Below are positions 21,520 through 29,403 of a stretch of DNA of 34,004 bases, piece by piece. This stretch comes from Burkholderiaceae bacterium (GTDB lineage Bacteria; Pseudomonadota; Gammaproteobacteria; Burkholderiales; Burkholderiaceae_E), in NCBI GenBank assembly GCA_023954135.1, contig JAMLIN010000041.1, positions 1 through 34,004 on the forward strand. Direction: 5' to 3'. The translations under genes were made by a program, and so were the position numbers. Within the stretch, counting starts at the first letter, position 1. Each line of letters opens with the position of its first letter. The notes under the pieces are model-generated. The model saw only the letters and a list, made by a program, of their open reading frames with translations. It searched no databases and was not told where the DNA came from.

Positions 21520-21992
21520 TGGTATATCTCCATGATTGAAAGCCTCGGACGAACGGATCGCCTCGAACGAGCTCCGGCCGAAGTCGCAGCCACCCCGCGC
21601 GGGGCTGCGAGGCCACCGCTTCGGGTGGCCGGATCGAACCGGTCTCGGATGCGTACCCCGTACACCGTCCTGTATTCCGTCGTCGCGGCCGGCTCTGCGA
21701 GCCCCATGGAACCCGAGCGGCCGTGCATATGAATCGATCACCGCGCATCCGGGTATCACGCAGTGAACCTTGAATGTTACACCGCGGGGCCGCCCCCACG
21801 CCGCACACCGAAGGGCGATCCTGCCAGCCCGGGAGAGGGATCGCCGTCAAGTAAGTCACGATCGACCGCATCGCGGCGGGCGCCGCGGATCCCTACAATG
21901 GGCCCCTCGCGCGGAGGCCGGACCGCCGTCGATCCGCCCCGACGCCGCCAGCGGTACACCAGACGCCGCAGGCGCTTTTCGGACGAACGATC
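21520..21992. other. Non-coding gap between divergent pckG and hydratase genes
   Basis: No convincing gene is seen in this 473-base gap. Two adjacent hairpins lie in what should be the pckG leader: GCAGCC...GGCTGC at 21586-21608 and GGCCACC-GCTTCG-GGTGGCC at 21611-21630, the latter with a perfect 7-base stem. On the plus strand, TACAAT at 21894-21899 is a possible -10 for the hydratase gene, but its -35 is GC-rich and poor. I could not find a good pckG promoter by eye. Confidence 0.45.
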
Positions 21993-22814
21993 ATGCCCAC
22001 AGCCAACGAGAGCCGCCTCGCCGATCACCTGCTCGAGTGCAGCGATCGTGCCCGTCCGATCAGCGACGGGCTGCGCGAGCCCGGACTGGCGATGGACGCC
22101 GCCGAACGCATCCAGCGGGCGATCCGCGAGCGCCGGACGAGCCGCGGCGAACAGCCCGTCGGCTACAAGATCGGCTTCACCAACCGCCGGATCTGGCCCA
22201 TCTACGGCGTATCCTCGCCGATCTGGGGCCCTGTCTACGCCGGCGGCGTCGAGAGGCTCGAAACGCCCCGGGCGAGGCTCCACGCCGGCCGCTACCCCGA
22301 GCCTCGCCTCGAACCCGAGATCGTGCTGGGCCTGGCGCAGGTCCCCGCCGACGATGATCCGGCCGCGATCGCCGAGGCGATCGGATGGGTCGCCCACGGT
22401 GTCGAGGTCGTCCAGAGCGTCTATCCCGGCTGGCGCTTCTCGGCGGCCGAGAGCATGGCCTCGCAGGCCATGCACGGCAGCCTGCACATCGGGCCCGCGG
22501 TCGCCCCCGGCGATGCCGCGACCCTCGCCGCCCGGCTCGCGGCGCTGACCCTGGTGCTCGAGCGCCGCGACGACGAGAAGGACGGGTGGACCGAGGTCGC
22601 CACGGGCGTCGGCGCGGACGTGCTCGACGGACCCGTGGAAGCGCTCGGCCACCTCGTACGCTGCCTGCGCGAGCGGGGCCAGCGGCTCGCCGCCGGCGAC
22701 ATCATCACCACCGGCACCCTGGTCGATGCCCAGCCGATGATCGCCGGACAGCGCTGGCGCACCCGGCTGCAGGGCCTGGCCGGCATCGACGGTCTCGCGA
22801 TCGACATCATCTGA
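21993..22814 (+). CDS. 2-keto-4-pentenoate hydratase-like protein (fumarylacetoacetase fold)
   Basis: This 273-residue protein resembles MhpD/HpaH hydratases, which add water to 2-hydroxy-dienoates in meta-cleavage pathways for aromatic compounds. The metal-binding acids are Glu107 and Glu109 in LEPEIVLG, with Glu138 in HGVEVVQS. The lysine in VGYKIGFTN (Lys59) matches the catalytic-site lysine of the family. The C-terminal segment GDIITTGTLVDAQPM fits the usual end of the active site. No ring-cleavage dioxygenase or other meta-pathway gene is near, so the substrate is unknown. It is convergent with the SulP gene, 54 bases away. Confidence 0.82.
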   Translation: MPTANESRLADHLLECSDRARPISDGLREPGLAMDAAERIQRAIRERRTSRGEQPVGYKIGFTNRRIWPIYGVSSPIWGPVYAGGVERLETPRARLHAGRYPEPRLEPEIVLGLAQVPADDDPAAIAEAIGWVAHGVEVVQSVYPGWRFSAAESMASQAMHGSLHIGPAVAPGDAATLAARLAALTLVLERRDDEKDGWTEVATGVGADVLDGPVEALGHLVRCLRERGQRLAAGDIITTGTLVDAQPMIAGQRWRTRLQGLAGIDGLAIDII

Positions 22815-22868
22815 TCCCGCCGGGCCTGCTCGCATCGCCCGCCGGCTGCCTGCCGTCCTCGCCGCGGC

Positions 22869-24599
22869 CTACCCGCTCGCTGGCGGCGCCCCCCGGGTCG
22901 GCGGCGGCGGGCATTCATGGAAGATGCGAGCGGTGCAGCGGGCGCAGATCTCCGGATCCAGGCGCGTCGTCACGATGTGAGCGATCGCTTCGTTCTTGGT
23001 CTCGAAGATCGTTTCCGTACCGAGCGCCGCCATCATGCCGCTGCGCTGCCAGGCGACGAGCACCGGGGTGCGCGGCCGGTGGAAGTAGACGTCGCCGCCC
23101 GCGGCGCGCCGGTTGGCGAGTTCCTCGCGCCAGAGCCGGTCGCCCGCCTGGTCGATGAAGTTCATGCTCCGGGCCATGACCAGCAGATGCTTCTGCGTGG
23201 GGCTGCGCTCGCGCAGGCCGCGCAGCGCCTCGCGAACATGCGCGGTGGCGGCGAAGTACACCGCGCCTTCCATGCGCAGGAGCACGAGCTGGGGACATTC
23301 CCGCACCGGCTCGTCGATCTGCGTGATCGGGGTGAGGCGCCGCCCCGGTCCCCAGGGCACCATCCGCCGCATCGCCGGGCGCGAGCTCAGGTCGAGATAG
23401 AAGCCGAGGGCGAGCGCCATGCCGAGCAGGATCGCGAGCTCCATGCGGATCGTCATCGTCGCCAGCCAGGTCGCCCCGAGGGTGATCGCATCGCCGCGCG
23501 AGAAGCGCGCGATCTCGCGGATCTTCGGCAGGTCGATCAGCTGCCAGGCGACGTAGAGCAGCAGCGCCTCGATGGCGGCAAGCGGGATGCCGGCGATCAG
23601 CGGACCGGCCACGCCGACCAGCACGAGCAGGATGCCGGCCGAGAACACCGCCGCAAGCGGGGTACGGGCACCGGCCTCGTAGTTGGGCAGCGAACGGTTG
23701 AAGGAACCGCTGGAAACGTAGGACGACAGGAAGCTGCCGGCGATGTTCGACAGGCCCTGGCCCCGGATCTCGCGATTGGTGTCGAGCACCTGCCCCGAAC
23801 GTTCGGCGATCGCCTTGGCGATCGAGATCGACTGCGCCAGCGAGATCAGGGTGAGCGCGAGCGCGATCCCGATGAGGGAGGGCAGTTCCCCTGCCGCCAG
23901 CAGCGGGTTGGACAGGGGCGGCAGGACCCGCGGCAGCGCTCCGAGCGGACGCGCATGGATGCCGGTGCCGGCGGCAAGCAGCGTCGCCGCCACCCACGCG
24001 AGCACCAGGGCGACCAGCATGGCGGGCCAGCGCGGTCGCCAGCGCGAGAGCGCCGCCGTCACGAGCAAGGTGAGCACCGCGATCGCGGGCTCGACCCAGG
24101 CCGCCGATGGCGCATCGTGGTGAAGTGCGACCACCCCGAGGATCGCATGCCAGCCGATCAGGCAGGCGGCTCCCGCCATGAAACCGGTAAGCACCGATGG
24201 CGCGATGAAGTTCGCCAGCACCCCGAGGCGCAGGCTCGCGACCAGCAACTGCATCAGCCCGACCAGCAGGGTCGTCGCGAAGACGAGCTGCAGGTACTCC
24301 GCGCTGCCGGCAACCGCCAGCGGCGAGAGCATCACGAAGATCGCGAGCGACAGGGCGTTGGTCGGGCCGGAAGTGACGTGCAGGCTCGAGCCGAACAGCG
24401 CCGCGACCACGCACGGGACGAGCGCGGTGTAGATGCCGAATTCCGGCGGCAGGCCGGCGAGCCGGGCGAAGGCCACGCCCTGGGGCAGCACCAGCAGCGC
24501 CCCCAGCAGAGCCGCGAGCAGATCGGCGCGCAATGTCGCCGAGCCGACCGAGCGCCACCAGCGGGCCGCGTCGATCGTTGGCGTCGACGCGCCGTTCAT
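22869..24599 (-). CDS. SulP-family anion transporter with STAS domain
   Basis: This is a secondary transporter for inorganic anions (sulfate, bicarbonate or a dicarboxylate). It has 576 residues. The N-terminal two thirds are hydrophobic, with the start of the transport domain in DLLAALLGALLVLPQGVAFA and the signature TSGPTNALSL. The cytoplasmic STAS domain covers roughly residues 430-540. An unusual C-terminal tail contains CARCTARIFHEC (Cys-X2-Cys-X6-Cys) followed by a proline run. No carbonic anhydrase or sulfate-assimilation gene is adjacent, so the anion cannot be named. It is divergent from the MOSC gene. Confidence 0.9.
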   Translation of the reverse strand: MNGASTPTIDAARWWRSVGSATLRADLLAALLGALLVLPQGVAFARLAGLPPEFGIYTALVPCVVAALFGSSLHVTSGPTNALSLAIFVMLSPLAVAGSAEYLQLVFATTLLVGLMQLLVASLRLGVLANFIAPSVLTGFMAGAACLIGWHAILGVVALHHDAPSAAWVEPAIAVLTLLVTAALSRWRPRWPAMLVALVLAWVAATLLAAGTGIHARPLGALPRVLPPLSNPLLAAGELPSLIGIALALTLISLAQSISIAKAIAERSGQVLDTNREIRGQGLSNIAGSFLSSYVSSGSFNRSLPNYEAGARTPLAAVFSAGILLVLVGVAGPLIAGIPLAAIEALLLYVAWQLIDLPKIREIARFSRGDAITLGATWLATMTIRMELAILLGMALALGFYLDLSSRPAMRRMVPWGPGRRLTPITQIDEPVRECPQLVLLRMEGAVYFAATAHVREALRGLRERSPTQKHLLVMARSMNFIDQAGDRLWREELANRRAAGGDVYFHRPRTPVLVAWQRSGMMAALGTETIFETKNEAIAHIVTTRLDPEICARCTARIFHECPPPPTRGAPPASG

Positions 24600-24711
24600 G
24601 GGTTCGGCTTCGGCAAGGTCTGGGTCTCCGGCCTCGAATGGGTGTGCGCGATGGACGTCTGGATTCTCCGCACCCGCAACATGGGGTCAAGCCGCGCTAG
24701 CATCACGGCCC

Positions 24712-25368
24712 ATGCCCCCAGACGAACGACACTGCACCGATGCGACCGGCGGATCCCGACCGCCCCGCCTGCTCGCGATATGCGCCGGCCCTGCGGCACG
24801 CCTGCACGGTACCGTTACCGGCCGGGCGGTCGACGTGCTCTCGGGCATCGTCAAGCGCCCGCTCAGCGTCCTCGACGATCCGCTCGCGGTGGAGTTCGGC
24901 CCGCTCGGCGTGGCCGGCGACGAGCAGGCCGATCTTACAGTGCACGGCGGTCTCGACAAGGCGGTCTATGTATACCCCGTCGAGCACTACGCTGCCTGGG
25001 CGAAGCGCGCCGCCCGTGCCGGCGTCGATTTCAGCGGCCGGCCCGGCAGCTTCGGCGAGAACCTGCTGGTCGAAGGGCTGCTCGAATCCGACGTCTGGAT
25101 CGGCGACCGGCTCGAGATCGGCGGGCTCGTGCTGGCGGTCACCATGCCGCGCCGGCCCTGCTACAAGCTCGACCTGCACCTGTACGAGGGCGCGGGCCGG
25201 GAGATGGTGCTCGCGCGCCAGCCGGGCTGGTACTGCGCCGTCGTCCGTCCGGGGAAAGCCGCCGCCGGACAGCCGATCCGCCGGCAGGCGGGTTCGCGCG
25301 CCTATACCATCGACGAAACCCATCGTCGCCAGTACCGACTTCCCCCGGTCGGTCCGGAAGTGGAGTAG
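24712..25368 (+). CDS. MOSC domain protein, YiiM-like
   Basis: MOSC domains bind sulfur or molybdenum cofactor; YiiM-type proteins reduce N-hydroxylated compounds using Moco. The protein has 218 residues from the ATG at 24712-24714; the frame is open further upstream but that reads into the spacer. Family motifs are GVAGDEQADLTVHGGLDKAV (about 66-85), SFGENLLVEGL (113-123) and the Moco-ligand cysteine Cys150 in PRRPCYKLD. The C-terminal three-helix part with RPGKAAAGQPI matches YiiM. A small membrane peptide gene follows 9 bases after the stop. Confidence 0.87.
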   Translation: MPPDERHCTDATGGSRPPRLLAICAGPAARLHGTVTGRAVDVLSGIVKRPLSVLDDPLAVEFGPLGVAGDEQADLTVHGGLDKAVYVYPVEHYAAWAKRAARAGVDFSGRPGSFGENLLVEGLLESDVWIGDRLEIGGLVLAVTMPRRPCYKLDLHLYEGAGREMVLARQPGWYCAVVRPGKAAAGQPIRRQAGSRAYTIDETHRRQYRLPPVGPEVE

Positions 25369-25377
25369 ATTAAGGCC

Positions 25378-25554
25378 ATGCCCCAGCTCAGCCCCGCGCA
25401 GCGCACCGCCTCCACCGCCCGGATCCTCCTGACGGCGGGTGTCCTGTTCGTCATCGAAGCCCTCGCCCGCGGTTCGGCCATGCGCACCGCGATCGCCGGT
25501 GCCATCGTCGCGGTCGGTGGTGGCCTCCTGTTCGCGGCCAAGCGCTCGGACTGA
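25378..25554 (+). CDS. Small membrane protein of 58 residues
   Basis: A short frame starts at ATG 25378 and ends at TGA 25552-25554. It encodes 58 residues with two hydrophobic segments, RILLTAGVLFVIEALA (about 15-30) and AIAGAIVAVGGGLLFAA (38-54), and a basic end (KRSD). AAGG (25373-25376) lies directly upstream but only one base from the ATG. It begins 9 bases after the MOSC stop and ends 10 bases before the next gene, so the three probably form one unit. I do not recognise the family. The tight spacing and the clean hydrophobic pattern support it being real. Confidence 0.6.
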   Translation: MPQLSPAQRTASTARILLTAGVLFVIEALARGSAMRTAIAGAIVAVGGGLLFAAKRSD

Positions 25555-25564
25555 TCTCAGCGGC

Positions 25565-26794
25565 GTGAACGACGCCGAATCCCTGCGCGTCGATCGCTAC
25601 CCGATCGACGACGAGTTGCGCGATGACGGCAGCGTCGGCCCGGAACTCGCCCACCTCGCCCGCGCCTACATCGACAGCCCGCGCGCGCTGATCTTCCGCA
25701 ATCCCTCCTCGGACTGGCGCCTGTTCGTGGTGCTGCTGCCGCTCGCCTCGCGGCTGTCCCTGATGCGCAACCCGATCTTCACCCAGCTCACCCGGGCCTG
25801 GGGCCTGAACCTGCGCTTTCTCGGCATCGACCGCGACCATCGCATCCACGACTTCCGGGACCTGCTCACCGACCGCATGCTCGCTTCCCTGGTCGACTGG
25901 CTCGGTTCGCTCGAATCAGGCGGAGGACGCGCCGAACAGGGGCTCGACCTGCTGTTCGAATCGCTCGCCCGCGAGATGCTCACCGTCCTCGAGCGCGCCG
26001 GGCCGTCACGCTGCGCCCACCTCGCGCTGGCGCAGCGTCTCGAGCCGGGCGCACCGGCCACGCTCTTCGAGCGCGGCACGCGTTATCCGGACTTCCTCGC
26101 GCAACTGCGCCGGGCCCTGCGCGACGGCATCGTCGACGTGTCCTTCTACGGCCGGGCGCTGCGCTCGATCGACCTTCGCGAGGCCGCGATAGAGCAGCGC
26201 ATCTCGGCGCAACTGCTCGCCAGCCTCGACCCGGTCACGCTCGCCAAGCTCGAGCACACCGGCGCCGGGCATCACCTCGGCGCCTACAACTGGCTGGCGC
26301 TGGCACCACGGCATGCCGCGATGCGCGCCCATGTGCTCGGCAGGCTGCCGGCCTTCGCGACGATCTTCGCCGAGGCCCTGATTCCGATCGACCTGCTGCG
26401 GGCCGATGCCCTGGGCGTCGAGGACGAACCCGGCGACGACCCCTTTCGCGAGCACGACCACGATGCGAACCGGCCTCGCCATGCACCCGGATTCGATCTC
26501 AGGCGACTTGCGTCGCGCCACGATACCGCCCATGCGATGCACTGGCATGCGCTGCTCGCGCGGGCGGTCGACGCCGGTCAGGACAGGGCGGTGATCGAGG
26601 CCGTCGCCGGCCGTTTCGGGATCTCGTCCAACCTGGTGAGGCGAATCTGGCGCGAGCGCCCCGACTCGCTCGGCCAGCCCCCGGGCTGGCAGCTCGGCGA
26701 GATCCTGCGCGCGCTCGACGCCGGCCCCTGGCCGGCCGACACCGGTCAATGGGAAGCGCTCATCGCCCGGGCGATCCCGGCCGCGGCGCTCTAG
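25565..26794 (+). CDS. Protein of unknown function, 409 residues
   Basis: I do not recognise a family. A GTG at 25565-25567 gives VNDAESLRVDRYPIDDE and avoids reading back through the small membrane gene; its ribosome site is weak. The protein is rich in Arg, Leu and Ala and looks mostly helical. One hydrophobic stretch (LFVVLLPLASRLSLM, about 49-63) may be a membrane or amphipathic helix. Near residues 346-365, VAGRFGISSNLVRRIWRER has the spacing of a helix-turn-helix. An acidic/His-rich patch (DDPFREHDHD) lies near 298-307. Its stop shares CTAG with the stop of convergent vapC. Codon pattern matches its neighbours. Confidence 0.7.
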   Translation: MNDAESLRVDRYPIDDELRDDGSVGPELAHLARAYIDSPRALIFRNPSSDWRLFVVLLPLASRLSLMRNPIFTQLTRAWGLNLRFLGIDRDHRIHDFRDLLTDRMLASLVDWLGSLESGGGRAEQGLDLLFESLAREMLTVLERAGPSRCAHLALAQRLEPGAPATLFERGTRYPDFLAQLRRALRDGIVDVSFYGRALRSIDLREAAIEQRISAQLLASLDPVTLAKLEHTGAGHHLGAYNWLALAPRHAAMRAHVLGRLPAFATIFAEALIPIDLLRADALGVEDEPGDDPFREHDHDANRPRHAPGFDLRRLASRHDTAHAMHWHALLARAVDAGQDRAVIEAVAGRFGISSNLVRRIWRERPDSLGQPPGWQLGEILRALDAGPWPADTGQWEALIARAIPAAAL

Positions 26795-27219
26795 AGCACG
26801 ACCAGGTGGTCGGCCGTGGCGCCCGCGACAGCAGCGAGCGGCACGGCGCGATCGAAGGTCACGAAACGACCGCCATTGCGTACCGCGAGCAGCAGCAGAT
26901 AGGCATCGGTGATCTGGCGCGAGCCGAGGATCGATCTCCAGCGCAGGGAATCCGCCGATAACAGGCTTGCGTCATCCGGCCAGAACGCATGGTACGGCGT
27001 GCCGGCAGCCGCACGCAGCCGCTCGGCGATCCGCGCTGGCGGCAACGCCCCGGGATAGGCCGGTTGCGACATGATCCGGATGCAGCCGTTCTGCGTGATC
27101 GGACACGATGCCCAGCCATGGGCGATGTTCGCGTCGAGCCAGGATCGCGCAACCGCATGATGCATGTGACCCTGATCGAGCAGGGCGATCAACACGTTCA
27201 CATCCAGCAGGCCCCGCAT
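26791..27219 (-). CDS. vapC: PIN-domain toxin VapC
   Basis: This is a VapC-like magnesium-dependent ribonuclease of a type II toxin-antitoxin pair. I choose the ATG at 27217-27219 (142 residues, MRGLLDVNVLIALLD); a GTG directly before it is possible. Active-site acids are Asp6 (LLDVN), Asp105 (QITDAYLL) and Asp123 (VTFDR). The position of the second acidic residue holds Gln43 in PITQNGCIRI, a variant seen in one PIN subgroup. The gene starts 18 bases after the vapB stop. Its stop overlaps that of the 409-residue protein gene on the other strand. Confidence 0.88.
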   Translation of the reverse strand: MRGLLDVNVLIALLDQGHMHHAVARSWLDANIAHGWASCPITQNGCIRIMSQPAYPGALPPARIAERLRAAAGTPYHAFWPDDASLLSADSLRWRSILGSRQITDAYLLLLAVRNGGRFVTFDRAVPLAAVAGATADHLVVL

Positions 27220-27237
27220 CACATGGCTTCGTCCATG

Positions 27238-27483
27238 TCAGGTGCCTTCCTGGTCACGCAAGCGATCGATGGCCTCGTTGTCGACAACCTTGCCCCGCGC
27301 CGGAAACGGCTGAAAACCGTGAAACGATGGCGCGGAATCGCGCGCAACGAGCGCTCCGCCGTCTCCGACGAGGGCCTGTCGGGCAAGCTCGGAAACGACG
27401 CGCCCGATCGACATGTTCCGGCGCGCCGCAAGTTCCTTCGCGGCGGCCAGTACGTCGGCATCGATGTCGAGAGTAGTCCGCAC
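27238..27483 (-). CDS. vapB: Ribbon-helix-helix antitoxin VapB
   Basis: This 81-residue partner of VapC neutralises the toxin and should bind DNA through its N-terminal ribbon-helix-helix. The start is GTG at 27481-27483. The beta strand RTTLDIDADV is followed by helices around LAAAKELAARRNMSIGRVV and SELARQAL. The C-terminal part (PSFHGFQPFPARGKVVDNE) is the flexible toxin-binding tail. An inverted repeat lies 24 bases upstream of the start and fits autoregulation by the VapBC complex. Confidence 0.85.
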   Translation of the reverse strand: MRTTLDIDADVLAAAKELAARRNMSIGRVVSELARQALVGDGGALVARDSAPSFHGFQPFPARGKVVDNEAIDRLRDQEGT

Positions 27484-27506
27484 AGCCGGATCCCGGTGGA
27501 TCGATT

Positions 27507-27536
27507 GATGATATGATGCTACCGCATCAAGTCATC
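27507..27536. promoter_or_regulatory. Candidate VapBC operator (imperfect inverted repeat)
   Basis: GATGATATGATGC (27507-27519) and GCATCAAGTCATC (27524-27536) form an inverted repeat with 11 of 13 matches around a 4-base centre (TACC). It lies just upstream of vapB and is AT-richer than the surroundings. RHH antitoxins usually bind such repeats over their own promoter. I could not fix the -35 and -10 boxes. Confidence 0.5.
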
Positions 27537-27592
27537 GCGCTCAAGGCTGGGACGATCCCGGCCGGGCCTTCGCGGACCCGCCCCAACCGGGC

Positions 27593-28153
27593 TCACTTGC
27601 TGCGCCCGTACCTCGCGGTGAACGTCGCGTGGGCGATCGAGTTGGCATTGACCATGAAGCCGACCAGCGAGGCCGTCGCGCCCTCGGGAATCTCGAGCTT
27701 GTCCACCTTCAGCGCATGCAGCGTGAACACGTAGTGATGCGGCTTGTCGCCCACCGGCGGGCACGGTCCGCCCCAGCCGGGCACGCCGAAGTCGGTGCGC
27801 TGCTGCACCGCGCCCCCCGGTAGTCGCGCACCGTCGGCCGAGCCCGCGCCCTGCGGCAATGCGCTCGCATCGGCGGGCAGGTTGTACACCACCCAGTGCC
27901 ACCAGCCGGCGCCGCCGGTGGGCGCATCGGGGTCGTGCACCAGCAGCGCGAAGCTCTTCGTGCCGGCCGGCGCCGCCTTCCACTCGAGCGCCGGCGAGAC
28001 GTTCCCGCCTTCGCAGCCGAAGCCCTTGAACACATGGCGATTGTCGATCGGGGCGTCAGGCGTGATGTCCGGACTGGTGAGCTCGAACGCGAAAGCGCTG
28101 CCGGCGGTGAGCACGAGCGCGCAGGCGACGGCGGCATGAAGCGGATGGGCCAT
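27593..28153 (-). CDS. Exported PEBP-fold protein (YbhB/YbcL family)
   Basis: This is a phosphatidylethanolamine-binding-protein-like protein of unknown physiological role. It has 186 residues from ATG 28151-28153, preceded by a strong GGGAGG site. A signal peptide covers about residues 1-22 (ALVLTAGSAFA, cleavage likely after AFA), so the mature protein is periplasmic. Family motifs include CEGGNVSPALEW (the ligand pocket), LLVHDPDAP, HWVVYNLPAD and GPCPPVGDKPHHYVFTLHAL. The closely related E. coli YbcL has the same export. It lies between vapB and the nitrilase, separated from the latter by 119 bases. Confidence 0.9.
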   Translation of the reverse strand: MAHPLHAAVACALVLTAGSAFAFELTSPDITPDAPIDNRHVFKGFGCEGGNVSPALEWKAAPAGTKSFALLVHDPDAPTGGAGWWHWVVYNLPADASALPQGAGSADGARLPGGAVQQRTDFGVPGWGGPCPPVGDKPHHYVFTLHALKVDKLEIPEGATASLVGFMVNANSIAHATFTARYGRSK

Positions 28154-28272
28154 GGCGAACCTCCCTCTGGAAGATGCGACATGCTGTGCCGATTCGGCGA
28201 CCATCGCAAGATGCCGGCGTGCCCTGCCCGGACGCCTTCCTCGCCGCGTCCCCGGACGGGCTGGAAACGCGG

Positions 28273-29214
28273 CTACTCCGACACCGCGCCCCGTGCATCC
28301 ACCGCCAGCTGCGGCCGCTCGTCGACCCGCAGGCTGAACACGTCGGGCCTGGCGTAGTGGCCGGTTGCATCGAAGTCGAACTTGCCGCGCGCGACGTCGT
28401 CGAGATCGAGCTCGGCGCAGAGGATCGTCTCCCCGGTGAAATCGGGCCCGGCGAGCACCTGCCCGAGGGGGCTCACGATCATGCTGCCGCCGCGCATGAG
28501 GACTTCCGCCGGATCCTGCGCGAGCACGTTGCGCATGGTGGACGGGAAATCCGCGAGCGTCAGGTACTGGCAGGCCGACAGCACGAAGCACCGGCCCTCG
28601 AGCGCGATGTGGCGCATGGTGGCCGCCCATGAATCCCGGTCGTCGGCCGTCGGCGCGCAGTACAGGGCGACCTGCTTGTCGTACATGGCCGCGCGCAGCA
28701 ACGGCATGTAGTTCTCCCAGCAGATCACCGAGCCGAGCTTGCCCCACGGCGTATCGACCACCGTGAGCGTCGAGCCGTCGCCGAAGCCCCAGCAGAGTCG
28801 CTCGAGCGCCGTCGGCATCAGCTTGCGGTGCTTGCCGAGCAGGCTGCCATCGGGGCCGAAGAAGAGCACGGTGCAGTAGAGCGTCCCACCGTCGCGCTCG
28901 ATCACGCCCATCACCACGAAGATGCGGGCGGCGCGCGCGGCCGCGCCGATCGCGGCGGTCTCCCTGCCGGGCACTTCGATCGCGCTGTTCCAGTAGCTGA
29001 CGAAGTCCTGCCGCCCCTCCGGCGTACGTCCGCCGAGGTAGATGGAGAAGTTCGCGCCCTTGGGATAGCCGCCGATGAAGGCCTCCGGGAATACCGCCAG
29101 CCCTGCGCCCCGCTCGCCGCACTGCGCGATCAGGTCCGCCGCTTTCGCGACCGTCGCGGCGGTATCGCCGCCCACTGAGCCGGCCTGCACCACGCAGGCT
29201 TTCAAGGTCTGCAT
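28273..29214 (-). CDS. Nitrilase (carbon-nitrogen hydrolase, Glu-Lys-Cys)
   Basis: This enzyme hydrolyses a nitrile directly to a carboxylic acid and ammonia. It has 313 residues from ATG 29212-29214, chosen because AAGGAG lies 5 bases before it and MQTLKACVVQAGS is the family start. The catalytic triad is Glu44 (FPEAFIGGYPKG), Lys131 (KHRKLMPT) and Cys165 (SVICWENYMPLLR). The CWENYMP context marks branch 1, true nitrilases, as opposed to amidases or Nit1-like proteins. Substrate class (aryl, arylaceto or aliphatic) cannot be settled. A strong promoter with an operator over its -35 box lies upstream, facing a TrmB-type regulator. Confidence 0.92.
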   Translation of the reverse strand: MQTLKACVVQAGSVGGDTAATVAKAADLIAQCGERGAGLAVFPEAFIGGYPKGANFSIYLGGRTPEGRQDFVSYWNSAIEVPGRETAAIGAAARAARIFVVMGVIERDGGTLYCTVLFFGPDGSLLGKHRKLMPTALERLCWGFGDGSTLTVVDTPWGKLGSVICWENYMPLLRAAMYDKQVALYCAPTADDRDSWAATMRHIALEGRCFVLSACQYLTLADFPSTMRNVLAQDPAEVLMRGGSMIVSPLGQVLAGPDFTGETILCAELDLDDVARGKFDFDATGHYARPDVFSLRVDERPQLAVDARGAVSE

Positions 29215-29262
29215 ATCGTCTCCTTCGTTGCGACGCACATCGCCGTGCGCCTGTGCGAGGGC

Positions 29263-29292
29263 AGTCTAGGAAGTTCGTGACCGCGATGTCAA
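29263..29292 (-). promoter_or_regulatory. Promoter of the nitrilase gene
   Basis: On the minus strand, a perfect TTGACA (29292-29287) and TAGACT (29268-29263, 4 of 6) are 18 bases apart. Transcription would start near 29256, giving a leader of about 42 bases. The -35 hexamer is also the left half-site of operator copy 1, so a bound regulator would directly affect RNA polymerase. Confidence 0.65.
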
Positions 29293-29304
29293 ACATTCTC
29301 GACT
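29287..29304. promoter_or_regulatory. Operator copy 1 (10/12 half-site bases)
   Basis: TGTCAA-ACATTC-TCGACT matches the repeat TGTCGA-N6-TCGACA at 10 of 12 positions. It covers the -35 box of the nitrilase promoter. It is the weakest of the three copies. Confidence 0.5.
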
Positions 29305-29314
29305 GTCCGCTTCG

Positions 29315-29332
29315 TGTTGACGATTTTCGACA
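29315..29332. promoter_or_regulatory. Operator copy 2 (11/12 half-site bases)
   Basis: TGTTGA-CGATTT-TCGACA matches the repeat at 11 of 12 positions. It starts 28 bases from copy 1 and lies upstream of the nitrilase -35 box, between the two divergent genes. Confidence 0.62.
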
Positions 29333-29374
29333 CATGAATTCCTTTGATAACAATAGGAAACCGTGCCATCCTTG

Positions 29375-29392
29375 TGTCGATAATTTTCGACA
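29375..29392. promoter_or_regulatory. Operator copy 3 (perfect palindrome)
   Basis: TGTCGA-TAATTT-TCGACA is a perfect inverted repeat 12 bases before the regulator start codon. It starts 60 bases from copy 2. The position suggests negative autoregulation. A GATAAT inside it could serve as a -10, but I see no matching -35. Confidence 0.68.
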
Positions 29393-29403
29393 ACAGGCGC
29401 ATC

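Noticed and set aside
22917-25373. Very long plus-strand open frame (818 codons) opposite the SulP gene
   Set aside because: Composition is shadow-like (Arg, Gln, His, Asp, Gly); the SulP and MOSC genes on the true frames have clear motifs.
27593-29353. One frame joining the nitrilase region and the PEBP protein (586 codons)
   Set aside because: The nitrilase is in a different frame with a full catalytic triad. Only the last 186 residues of this frame are a real protein, with its own ribosome site and signal peptide.
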